From Melieria omissa (lineage: Eukaryota; Arthropoda; Insecta; Diptera; Ulidiidae): a DNA stretch of 64,000 nt. The notes under the pieces were generated by a model. It did not search any database. It saw only the letters and a list, made by a program, of their open reading frames with translations, and was not told the origin of the DNA. Positions 11,114 to 22,807 of the stretch are shown in pieces. Made by a program: the position numbers and the translations under genes. Within the stretch, counting starts at the first letter, position 1. Each line of letters begins with the position of its first letter. The stretch is from contig OZ020269.1 of assembly GCA_963971225.1 (NCBI GenBank), positions 91,966,783 to 92,030,782 on the forward strand, in the 5' to 3' direction.

Positions 11114-11658
11114 TTAACCCTTTCGACCCCCCGAATTTTACCCTGTGTCCCGATATTACTTTTTGGTATTTAAATCATGAAAAACTTGTCTTAGAAGTGT
11201 GCACACGGCATTTGAAGTCGCCATGCCGCTTTGTTAGAGTTCTAGAGCTAGTTTACTTTTGAACAATTTTAGCTTAAAACGGGCTATAAATAAATAATAA
11301 TAAATTTTGTATCAATATTTTTTAATTACAGACACATTTTTTAATATTTGTGGAAAAATACAAAATTATAATTTTTTGACTTTATTTAACCATTATTAAA
11401 GAAACAGGGGTTTGATCAAACGCGCCCAATCCGTAGACTTAAATTAGAACACCAGCTTTCCCTGATATCGCTGCAAATTATTGAAAATTATTTTGGGGAT
11501 AACAGTACCGATTTTGTAATTTGCTTTGAATTCACATATAAAAATATTAATTTGTTGGTGCCTACTTAAATTAAACCCATAAATCAATCGTAGCTTTTGC
11601 CATAAGTTGAAAAATTGGTGAAGTTGCTCTCAGGCAACTTTGGGATCGAAAGGGTTAA
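11114..11658 (+). mobile_element. TTAA-flanked MITE, family A, copy 3 (most complete)
   Basis: The 545-bp element has TTAA at 11114-11117 and 11655-11658. Its inverted termini are TTAACCCTTTCGACCCC on the left and GGGATCGAAAGGGTTAA on the right. It contains no transposase frame. This is the best reference copy in the window for family A. Confidence 0.8.
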
Positions 11659-12189
11659 GAATAAAGTTGACACAGTTTATAGAATTCTAATCAGTTTTTT
11701 ATGAGCACACGTAAAACATTGCAAATTTTCAGTATCTCTTTTTGCTGTTTTCACTCATTCAATATGTCATTGTGAATAGCATTTTGAAGTAATGAAGTGG
11801 CAGCATTGGTTGGCCGGACCAAAACAAAATCAGGTGTTTGCGCTGCCTGGGCTAAGCAGCTGACAACGCCAAACGAGCGGGCGATCTACTGTTGCTGGAA
11901 TGCAATCAAAACAAGTTACACAAACCATTCAGTGAAAGTTGCAAAAAACTGACTACAATAATAAAAATTACATGGTGTTTAACACAATCACATAAATTAA
12001 AGTGCAAAACAGTTAATTGGAAATTGAAAAAGTGTCACCGCTGAACACAGCAGTGTTCAAGTTAAAATAGCTTAAGCGACGTCTACTGGAATCCCGGAAG
12101 GCTGCGCAGACATAGCAAATTTGAGTAATTTAATTTAAGCATTAATTGAATTTTCGCAAAAGGCGGAGTGTTAGCAGCAAGTAGCGAAA

Positions 12190-14656
12190 ATGGCAGAAAC
12201 TGCTCCGCCCGAGTACAGTACCTGCTGTTCGCCCAGCTACGGCGATTTGCCCATGGAGGTGAGACACGCGCGTTCACGTGACAATGACTGTGTATCATTA
12301 AGTACTGCGCCGCTAATGGCAATTAGCGCTGCCTTTAGATATTACTAGATATAAAGCACTGAGCGCGGCCGCTATTTGCCACCTAATCACGGCCAGCGAT
12401 AAGATACACTGGCTTGCATGCCGCTGCACTTATATACTTATGTCTGTTACAGTGTCCATCATTGTTGTCTTGTTTTGTTGTAGATAATTCTGCATATTTT
12501 CGGCTACCTCGATCACTCGGACCTGCAGGCGGCGGGCGCCAGTTGCCAGCGCTGGCATGCTGCCCTCTCTGATTCGGGATTCAGTGAGAAGGCACTGGTG
12601 CGCTTTGCCAAAGTGTGCCTATCTGATCGGCTGCCGCCAGCTGTACACTTTCTCAAGTGCCAGCGTCCATTTCGGAATTTCTGCTTGGAGGAGATCACTT
12701 TCGGGCAGGTGCAAGCGCTGATGGCGCACATTGGCCAGTCCGCAGTGGAGATCACCTTCGATAGCGTTGATTTGGGCGACAAGCAGTTCTACGCCATCAT
12801 GCGACAGCTGCCCAACCTGCGTGCGCTGACAGTGACGCGCTGTTCGCCGCTCTTCATGTCTGGTTCGTTTCTGGACAACAACGACGATCGGCTAGTGGTC
12901 GATCTGACATTTTCCCGCATACAGCACCTGTCGCTGTGCCACAATCAATATCTGTCCGATGCCATACTGCTGCGCCTCACCGCGCTCATACAAGCCATAC
13001 ACTCGCTGGACATGTCCGGTTGCCATATCGCCTATCACAACGCCATTCACCGGCGCTTCTATCCCAACGATCACACGGCCAGCCCCAGCGAGTCCATACT
13101 GACGTTCAAGTTTATAATGCGCGTGCTAGCGCTGCATCGGCGACACCTGCGCGAGCTCAATTTCAGCCACACACTGATTGGTGGACCTTCGCTGTTTGCA
13201 CTCTGCGAGCTGGAGTATGGCGGCCTGAATCTGCAGCGACTGCGTCTGGCCAGCTGTCGCCAACTGAACACAGTGGGCATAAAGGCATTTCTGAAGACGC
13301 AGCCGCATCTGGTAGTGCTCGATCTGTCGGACACCATGTGCGTGAACGACGACTGCATCGAGGCGATTGTGGCTGCGACGCCGCTGCTGGAGGATCTGAA
13401 CATTGCTGGCTGCAGCGCTATCACCAATGACGGCGCGGCGTTGCTGGGCGCGCTTAAGCACTTGCGGCGCCTGGATATATCGCGTTGCGAGAATATCAGT
13501 TCGGGGGGCATCACACACGGCGTGGCGGCCACGCACAACGATGTGCTGCTGGAGCTGCACATGGCCTATTTGCAGGTGTGCGAGGAGTGCATCAAAGTGC
13601 TGGCGCGCAACTTGTCGTCGCTGCGGATTTTGAATGTGGGGCATTGTATCAACGGTGTGTCCGATGAGTCGGTGCAGTGCATCATACAGAATTTGCGCTG
13701 GCTGCGCGAACTGTCGCTGGAGGATTGCGTTAGGGTGAGCTATATATCCACTATGGAGTAATCCAACCAGGCGTTAAACATTTTTAAAAATTATGTAAAA
13801 TACTCATCACTGCTTTGTGCCTTCGATTAAGTTACAATTTCTTCTAGGTCACCGACATGGCCATCACTGGCATTAATCTTTCCAAATTGGAACTGAAACC
13901 GCCCAGCTACAGTTCATTGGAGAATTTTCATCCGGCGCCCGTCTCCTCGCTGGCCGAACGCGAGACCCTCAACAGTTCGCTGCAATCGATGAAGATTTCG
14001 TTACGCAGCAAAGCCGAGGAGGAGATTGTGCGCGATGCTAATCGTAAAAAAGCCATGTTCGCAGCCTACGAATTGAATCTGATTGATGAGTGCGACATTG
14101 AGGGCAGCAACATACAGCAGTTGCGCGGCCTCAAGGTGCTCAATCTGAAGGGCTGCAACAAGATCACCGATGTCTCGCTCATCTATGGCCTCAAGTTTGT
14201 GGAGCTGCGTCGCCTCTCGCTCTCCAACTGCCAGCAGATATCGCTGATTGGCATGGAGACGCTAGTGCTGCACTGTCCGTCCATAGAGGAACTGGATTTG
14301 TCCGATTGCTACAACATCAATGACAAAACAATTCGTGTGCTAACGAGTAACTTGCGTCGCTTGCGAGCGCTACACATTAGCGGCTGCACGCAGCTGACCG
14401 ACCACAGTCTGGATGCAATTTTAGTGAATTGCAAGTGTTTGCAGGTGAGCGAGTAAATGCCAAATTCGAGTTTGAAATTTTGTTTAATTAAACATGACTT
14501 CTTTAGACTCTCTCTGTGTATCGCTGTCGGCGCATGTACACCGACATCGAAGATCGTTTGGCCGAAATGACAACACTACGCAATCTCAATATGGACAACA
14601 CCACCAGCATTGATAATGCCGAGATTTTTCGCTTGAAAAAGCGACTCGACTACTGA
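12190..14656 (+). CDS. F-box and leucine-rich-repeat protein, 688 aa
   Basis: The four coding exons are 12190-12258, 12484-13734, 13848-14444 and 14507-14656. All junctions are GT-AG and phase 0, giving 688 codons plus TGA. Residues about 20-58 form an F-box, starting LPME at the end of exon 1 and continuing IILHIFGYLDHSDLQAAG in exon 2, with the usual Trp in CQRWH. The rest carries cysteine-type leucine-rich repeats (for example LEDLNIAGCSAITNDGAALL and IEELDLSDCYNINDKTIRVL), as in FBXL/AMN1-type proteins. By family knowledge it should be the substrate receptor of an SCF (Skp1-Cullin1) ubiquitin ligase; the target is unknown. The start ATG follows GCGAAA and is the first in frame with the F-box. 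It converges on flightless I. It may correspond to a Drosophila FBXL gene such as CG8272, but I cannot confirm that. Confidence 0.92.
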
Positions 14657-17600
14657 TATTTCGCGGCAATATTTATTGTTTTTATTTTGTATTATTTTCA
14701 ATTGTACAATTTTCGTTAGGACTACAGTTTTTGTGCCAATTGCAGTTAGAGTTCAGTTTTTGGTTGCTTTATCATTGTTGTTGTTGTTATTAGGATAAAA
14801 GTAACATTTCTAACTTGTAGTCTTATGCAATTTTTTTGAATTGGCTTTATGAAATTTTTTGCATTTGTTCATTGTTTTCTAACCAGTGGAGAAGGTAATT
14901 GTTGGAAAGTGCAAAAGCAAAATAACTGCTTGCAATATGTGAAAAGGGAAATGTTGTAAGCCCCTCAAGAAAAGATAGTTTATTTTTAACCCACATATGC
15001 CGATCGTACTACATGTAGTACACCTGTTTCATGGTGCTGCAGTAACTTTGCTTTAAATTTGCTAACCGAAACTCTGAGCAGAGATTAGCAATGAGTATCG
15101 CAATTTTGGATACCACCGCATTAATACTCATTCTTTTTACTACCTACTATCCGTCGGTATCCGTCGTTTGCAGTGAGTGAAAGCAATGAAGAGCAAGTTT
15201 CTGAATGTGTAGAGCCTCTGAAATGTAGGTATAGTTACATATAGAACCTTCGGCTTATTTGTGTTAAATTTGAAAAACTCAATTTGTGATAAAAGTTTGT
15301 GTTGCAACGGTTATTTTCTTAGCTTAAAAAAGTGTGATACCTACTTGTTTGTTGCATATAAATCAGACCTCATTATCTTATTTGAAGTGAAGACAAATTG
15401 ACGTTGAACATTGCCTATGAATTGGAGTAGAATATTTGAAATTCGAATGTTAAATCTAAATGTGAACTTCCAATTTAATGTTGACAAAGAATGAAGAATG
15501 AAAGTTGTACACTAAAATTGGATTGATATACTCGTATATTAAATATTTGTATTTGTAAGCTGTGAAGATATGATTTCTGTGGCATTGGGATTTCTAGTGC
15601 TGAGCAACTAATTTTAACATTTTCGAACTCTCACTTTGTTTTGACGATATCAAATTGATTTGAGGAGGTCTATAACAAAATGCAATAATTCCATTAGAAC
15701 AATTTGTTGGATAAGTGAAAAAATGTAATTAAAGTCAGTGTGTTATTTTGGTCTGAACCATTATTTTTGGTTTTGAATTACAGTGAAATTATTCACCTTT
15801 GGTATGTTTTATGAGAATCGTTGCATAGATCTTAATATGTAGAATTGGATTCAGTCAAAAAACGAAAAACTTAAAAAGTGGAATTATTGTGTTTTGTTAT
15901 GGACCTCCTCATTGGGTTTGTGTTGCCTAAGAGAATTTTGTAGTTGTTGTCTTACGAAATGTTTGATACTCAAATAGTTGGAGCTTACAACTTGTAAAAT
16001 ACTTTAAGTTCATTTTTAATATTCAGTTAGTTTTAAGAAGAGCTAATAAGTAGAACAGTGAATAGAGGAACTGAAAATTTGAGGAAAGACAAGAGAAGCA
16101 AAGCGTCTCAAGTTATACCTGCAAACAAAAGTCTATGAGGAAAAGATAAAATCAAAGTAAAGACAAACAGAAAAATGGCAAAGAAAACATAAAGAAAGTG
16201 AAGAGCTAGAAAGCAAAACAAGAATCCTTACACTATATATTTATCAGGATGTATAAAAAGCAATAGTAAATGTACCTTATTTTCTTAATGCTAACTGCCG
16301 ATATCTCGCATCCAATTAAAATGTCTTGAAATGCTATATTTGCTCCTTTGAAATGTTCTATAAAATATATCTCAAAACTTTCTGGCGCCACAGAAATCAC
16401 ACTCATGCAGCAAAATGCTTTTTCATTAAAACGCATCCTTCAACAAACTCAAAATTAGTTCTTTTCTGCAAAGATGAATGTAAATTTCTAAATATATATT
16501 GTAAATGAAAATTGTTGCAGCCATTTAAAACTATTGGCCTTAAAAACTAGACCCACTCAGCACCACCGCATTCACTATTTGAAGAACAAGTCATATGGGC
16601 TCAAAAAGTTACTTAGTAATTTGCACAAAAATATTAAATTGTTTGTTTAATTCGTGTTACAATCAAAACTGTGATTTTCTAAACAAATATTTATTTATTG
16701 AAATCAAAACACAAAATAACTCAAACAAAATTTAAAGTAAGTCAAATGAAAAAAATGTTATTTACATTAAGTTTGTTTAACAAAGAATTTGCAATCATGT
16801 TCACATTGTTCATTGTTCGAGTGAAGCATAGCAATAGTGTTAATAAGAAAGAAAACATTAATACAAAAACAAATTGAACGCAAATTATGTATAATGTGTT
16901 AAGCGACAGAAAAGTGATAAAAACGTTAAATGTGGTCAAATACGTACAATTTACAAAAGCAAAGTAAACATGCAACAACAAAGCGTATAAATAGTTGTTG
17001 TTACTAGGCGCGCAATGAATTCGTTTTGAATTCGAATTTTATTAATGGGCGCCGAATAAATGTAGTAAACTGCAAAACTTGCATCACCAATGAAAACAGT
17101 GTTTTATGCTAAAATTAAGTGAACAAAGAATAAACTTTTTGATGTAATAACGATTACAATAAGTTGATCGAAACGATTGCAATATACTTGAAAGGAACAA
17201 TTAAAATAAAATTAATAAAATTAAATTAATTAGTAACTAAATGATTAAATCTATGGAGTAGGGAAGCAAGGAATTTTATGTGTGGCCATTTTAATAAAAC
17301 TTTTACGCTGCATAAACTCACCGCCCACCAAATTTCAGAGTCAACAGTTAACTCATTTTTGTTTAATACGTTTATTCCGAATAAATATTGAATACTTGCT
17401 TGAATACACAGCTATGGATTAGTGTAATTTTTTAATTTCGATTCGCTGGACCACTTAATGGTATGAAGTACGTTAATGAATGAAAGACAAATCCTGCTGG
17501 AGGAAGAGTAAATGAAATGGTAGATTTTACATTGAACAAGGGAATATAAATTCACAAGTTACTTGAACACAAGAGGACTAACTCACATTTATTTCTCTCC

Positions 17601-17958
17601 TCAAACATTGCCAATCATCATTATTTAGCTCAAACATTTTGTAACCAAACTTTATAACATTTTCAAAGTGGTCCACACAACACTATTCCATAGCTACTAA
17701 TACTCGTACATTAGAATTACTTTAGTTTATGTTCATATTTTTTGCTTTTGTTATCATATAAAATGAAATTGCTATGCAATCAAGGAAATACGAATATGCA
17801 GTATCGAATTGTGGCTGAAAGCGTACATCCTACGCCTAATTTGTATAAAAGGATATATAATTGTGATTGAAAAATGTAAATTGTTCTTGTTTACATTGTC
17901 ATGTACACCAACTTGTGCTTGCATTGTCATCGAAAATGCTGTGTCTTTGTGCTTTCCA
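14657..17958. other. AT-rich intergenic DNA between convergent genes
   Basis: It holds the 3' untranslated tails of the F-box gene (+) and flightless I (minus). AATAAA on the minus strand at 17588-17593 is a plausible poly(A) signal for flightless I, about 370 bases past its stop. I see no coding exon, RNA gene or recognisable transposon. The open frames here are AT-rich noise. Confidence 0.5.
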
Positions 17959-20900
17959 CTACTCCGGCGGTGCCTTGTGTACGCCCCAACCGTGGAAGCA
18001 TTTCGTAAATCGTTTCGATTCTTTATTTTTAAGTGTAAGAAAGAGTTTGCGTGGTCGTTCGGCCTGCTTGATGCGCATGTGCTGTATGTAGACCTGCAAT
18101 GAAACCAATAACAAATATATTAGTGCCACTTTTTTGAAGCGCAATGAAAATGTCTAACCTGCGCTGATTTATAGGCCAATTTGATTTCGACTTCACTGCA
18201 GCGTGAGCCCAGCCAGAGAAACACTTGCTCGCCATTATCCAGAATCATAATATCATCATCGGCCAAGTCATCTTGACAGAAATCAGTGCATTTCTCTGCG
18301 ACGGTAAAGTAACCCTTTTCGTTTGAGCAGCGAAACAAACGCGTGTAGTTCATAAAGTCAGCGCAGGTCTCATAGGGCTTGCGACCGCCTAGCGCCACCC
18401 AGAAAAAGTTCTCCGGCTCTTCGCCTTCATTCAGTATCTGTGCAGTGAGTTTAAGATTTAAATGGGTAATTCTAATTCACATCTTTTTAATTGTCTCAAC
18501 GCACCTGCAAGCTAACCCAGGGATTGTTAAACATATTCTCGGCAATCTCCTGCACGAGTTTGGTCTCTTCTGGCGCCGCCTTCGAGCCGAGCCAAACATA
18601 AACAATGCCCGACTGTGATTCGTCTTCCGTTTCGAAAGGCACATAGAGTATATAACTGAAAACAAATCGTCAGTCTTAGCAACATACAACCAAATTATCA
18701 TCTCCCCGCTTACCAAAAAGCTGAATTCAAGTGCACCGCATCCGGTTGGATTTGTATCAGTCGCGTACACAATGCGCCGCCATTGGAACGCAAATGGAAA
18801 AACTCCACTGCCGCCTTGCCATCGGGCGTTTTCGACTTGTCCTTGCGTTTTCCCGTGTGTATGATGAATTTGCGCTTGAAGTGTGCCATGAACTTAAGAT
18901 TCTCTTGCTGCTGATGTATGCGCACCACCTCCAGCTCCTCACCAAACATTGCTTTGAATTTCTTCTGCAGCGTAAAAGTAAACGTCAGCCAACCCATGTT
19001 GCCCGCATTGCGTCCCTGCCAGAAGTACACAACACACTGTATCTCATCGTCCGGTGGCTGTTTGCTATCGTCCTGCTCGCCGTCCTCATCGTCGATTGGT
19101 ATGCAGTAGCGGCAAAGGAACACATAACACTCGCCCGTGTAAAAGTGGCCCAGCTCTTCTTCGGGCAGCCGCACAAACTTCTTGCCTTCCAGCACAAACG
19201 CCTCCATTGCTTCCAGATCGTAGTTCCACTCTTCCTCCAACTGCTCAGCTTCACTCAGTGCCATGGCACTCTGCCGTGGCATGAATAGTGCCGCTAAGTC
19301 AGCGCGTGTCTCTTGCTGTCGTGCCCATTTTGTGAGGTCAGCGCCCGTTTTGGCCACCGAGGTGGCAGTGCGCGTAAAATCGACTGCCATCACTTCGTCC
19401 CAACCAACGAATTTTGATTTGAAGATCTGCGATTCGGTGCCCTCCTGCACGCGCGTTACCAGCGCATAATCAGGCCGAGTAATCATGTTGAATAACTCGC
19501 GCGACAGCTTAATGGCGGCGGCGCGCACAAGTCGCGTTGACTTTTTGCCGAACCACACAAACAGATCGGTATGGCAGTCCAGTATGTAGACGTTCTTGCT
19601 GTTGAGCAGCGTGTGTACTAATTTTTGCTCGGGCAATTCCACTTGCGGCAGTTCCAGATAGCCCATACCCAGCTGCACCTGATATAGGCGCGGTGTAGTG
19701 GGCGTAAACGGCTCGGCAACGTGTTGGAGAATTTTCTGTTTGGGCGCCAACTCGGCGTCGGCACCTAAAAGTTGCCAAAACTCGTCGCATTCATCACCTG
19801 TCGAAAAATGTGATCAATTTAGATGTGTTTCAAATGCTGCATCAGCTTAGATCACTAACCTTGCATTTCGACTATGATTTCGCACTTGTTTTTGCGTTCG
19901 GTTTTGTTGATTTTCTCGGCCATTAGGCGTGCTTTGGAGTTGAGCGTATTCTTGGAGCAGCGCCCCAGCCAGATGTACATTTTGTTGCTGCAGTCCAACA
20001 TGAAGGCGTAGCGTGGATCAAGCGAGTCAAAGCCCACGGCCACTGGCTCCAAGTGTACGGACGAGCCGGCAGCATGCACGCGATACAAGCGTATGGTGTA
20101 CAACATATCTTCAACAGTGTAGAACCCAGTAGCCGTGCGGCCGCCTTCGATGTACGTCACCTCGGTGTCGAAGAGAGCCAAAAACTCCTCCGATTCGTCA
20201 TCTGTGGATGCAATGAAATTAATTTAAATAATTTTCATAAATTACATTTATAATTATGACTCACTCTGCTCCTCGCGTATGGTTCGGCAACGTGCACCTA
20301 GGAAGTTTCTTAGATTGACCGCATGTATGGCTGCGCAAGCGCGTTTATCAAGCGTGGCCTCGTTGCCAATCCAAAAGTAAATCTCCCAGGAAAGTTGTCC
20401 CAAATCATCAAAGCTGGTCTTCAGTACAATGTAGCAGTCGCCTTCGTAGAATTTGCCGTGTGCCACTTCCTCAATCTTATTCGGCAGAAAATTCTCAATC
20501 TCCCAAATGGTCAGCCCCGGCAGTTGGCCATCTTCCTTCTCAAAGAACTTGGAATAGTCGAGCTGAGGTTTTTCCAGCGACTCATCCCAGCGTTTTGGTT
20601 TCAACGATTCCGGCTTGCCGTCGTCCAGCAGCATAGCTGTGGTTTCATCCTTCTCTTTGGCCACGTCTTTCATGCCTTTCAGTATTTTTGCCGAATCCTG
20701 ATCCGATTCGTTTCGTGGACCACGCCTCAGCCGTATTTTACGCGCAGTTGAATCTTTGGGTGTGGAAGTGGTTGGCACTGAGGGCGGTACCGCTGCGCCA
20801 GCGAGCAACAACTGCGTTTGCAGTGAGAAATCAATATTGTAAAACTCTATGCCGGCACCTTTGGTTGCCTCTGTCGGTTTAGGCGGCATTATTAGGTCCG

Positions 20901-22340
20901 GGTTGTTGCGCAAATCCAGCTGGTCTAGCCCATCGAGTAAATGAATAGCATCAGGCAGTGTAATTAATCGATTCGAGCTTAGATTCAACTTCTTCAGTGC
21001 ACCACAACGACACAGACCCTCTGGTATCATTTCCAGCAAATTGTTCGAGGCAGAAAACACCTCCAGCGAGCACAGTTTGCCAATTCCTGATGGTATACCT
21101 TCGAAGTCCAATCGATTGTCGTTGAGAAACAGTCGTCGTAGTTGTCCCAATTTGCAGAGCGCCGCAGGCAACGCAGTCAGCTGATTGCGTGACAGGTTCA
21201 ACACCTCTAAGCGCTGCCAGAATTCGACGCTGGAGCTGAGCTCTGTGATGGCGTTCTCGCTCAGATTCAGGCGCCGAAGATTGGGAAGATTGTAGACGCA
21301 GTCGGGCACTTTGGGTAGTGCGTTCTGTGACAGATCCAGCTCGCCTAAATTACACAGACTATCCAGCGTAGTGGGAAAGTTGAGAAGCGTGCGCTGCGTG
21401 TTTCGCATATTAAGCACCTCCAGATTCTGTAGTGACGGCAGTTGTCGCAGCTGGAACAGTTCCAGTGGATTGTTTGCCAATATGAGCGTTTGCAAGTTTG
21501 CGAGCCGACGTGTCTGTGGCGGCAGCGTCTCTAATCGGTTGTGTGATAGATCCAAAAACAACAAATCGGTGAGGTGTATGAAGAGCGGAGTGGGAATAGA
21601 CTCAATTTGATTGTGACTTAGGTTGAGCACCAGCAGACTTTTGGCACGTTCCAGTCCTTCGGGCACTTCTTTCAGCTTGTTGTGCGACAGGTCGAGCGTG
21701 GTGAGTTCATCGAGGCGGAACAGCTCGGGCGGTACGCCGCTACTTTTGATGTTATTATCGCGCAGATTGATGGAGCGCAGGCACCTCAGCTCGGTTAGTT
21801 CACCGAAAAGCTTCTCTAGCTGGTTGTGTTTTAGTGAGAGGTGTTCGAGCTTGAGCAGATTGCCCATCTCTTCGGGAATCTCGCGCAGCTGCGTCTTGTC
21901 CAGGTTCAGCCATTGCACGCGTGTCATCTGCCGCATGGCACACGGAAACTTGTCATCCTACGAGGACGAGAGGAAAATATAACAATTGTCTGTTTTTAGC
22001 ATGCAATCAAATCAAAATAAACAAAACTGTAATGTTTGTAAACAAATGCGAGCCGGTGCTACGGCACAGCAGGGCTGAAAAAAAATGACAGCTGCCGACG
22101 TCATGAAGTCGGCGCTGCAGCCGACGATGACAAATCACTCGGGCGAAGTAGTTTCAGCTGAATTTTCTGCATGCTTTCTGAGCTCTTACACAGCACTCCT
22201 AGCAAGAATTTCATTTGCAAAGTGAAGCTTGAATATTGAGTTCTTGTTTTGTGATATTTTCACGTTGAAATTGCACTTACACTGAAGTCATTTTTTGTAA
22301 AATCGACACCGCGCACGAATGGTAAAACACCAGTGGCCAT
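17959..22340 (-). CDS. fliI: Flightless I, LRR plus gelsolin-repeat actin-binding protein, 1247 aa
   Basis: The exons in transcript order are 22281-22340, 20265-21957, 19860-20201, 18714-19797, 18505-18655, 18159-18437 and 17959-18093. Phases agree at every junction and give 1247 codons plus stop, close to the length of the Drosophila protein (about 1250). The N-terminus [20 protein letters not shown] is the family's conserved start. Residues about 25-390 are some 15 leucine-rich repeats (LxxLxLSxNxLxxLP). Six gelsolin-like segments follow from about residue 490, with typical blocks [37 protein letters not shown] and [12 protein letters not shown]. It ends [16 protein letters not shown]. Known roles are actin severing/capping, flight-muscle and cellularisation functions, and nuclear-receptor coactivation. 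It is convergent with the F-box gene and divergent from the zinc-finger gene. Confidence 0.97.
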
Positions 22341-22595
22341 ATTTTTCGCCGTCAAATTTGTCAGTACTGATCGAAGGGCGTTGCCAGTTGTAACTTGAAA
22401 AGGTTAATGCTAAAAAGCGAAACAGCTGTTTCGTTGCGGAGGGAAATGAAGAAGAAATAATGACGCTTGCTTTTTTAACATTTGACGGCGTGGCGAAAAG
22501 ACTAAAGACGTGAAAGTTTGTGTTAGAAATTGTGGAAAATTTCGCGGAATTAATTAAAAATCGTTGACTTAATTTTCGAAAGCGAAGAGACGCAG
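22341..22595. promoter_or_regulatory. Divergent promoter region between fliI and the zinc-finger gene, with the latter's 5' exon
   Basis: Only about 470 bases separate the fliI ATG (22340, minus) from the zinc-finger ATG (22808, +). A 5' untranslated exon of the zinc-finger gene ends CGCAG at 22595, followed by the donor GTGAGT. Its intron runs 22596-22798 and ends TTTGCAG. The remaining 200-odd bases must serve both start sites. I see no TATA box, consistent with housekeeping-type promoters. Confidence 0.5.
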
Positions 22596-22807
22596 GTGAG
22601 TGGAATGCGTGTTTTGTGTTTTGAAAAAAGTGAAAAAATGGCAAGATTGGTTTTAAAATGTTGGCAATGCAGCAAGTGGCAGCAGTGCTTGCCGAGTTGT
22701 GGCTATTGGCAATCTCCAAACATTTGTTTTGTTTAAGTTCGACCAAGTGCAATAAATGGAATTATTAACAATTATGCATTCCTTGGGTGAATTTGCAGAA
22801 AGGGAGC

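Noticed and set aside
12936..13667. Several long overlapping frames on both strands inside the F-box gene
   Set aside because: They are shadows of the real frame, caused by G+C-rich codon use. Only frame 1 on the plus strand carries F-box and LRR motifs and fits the splice sites.
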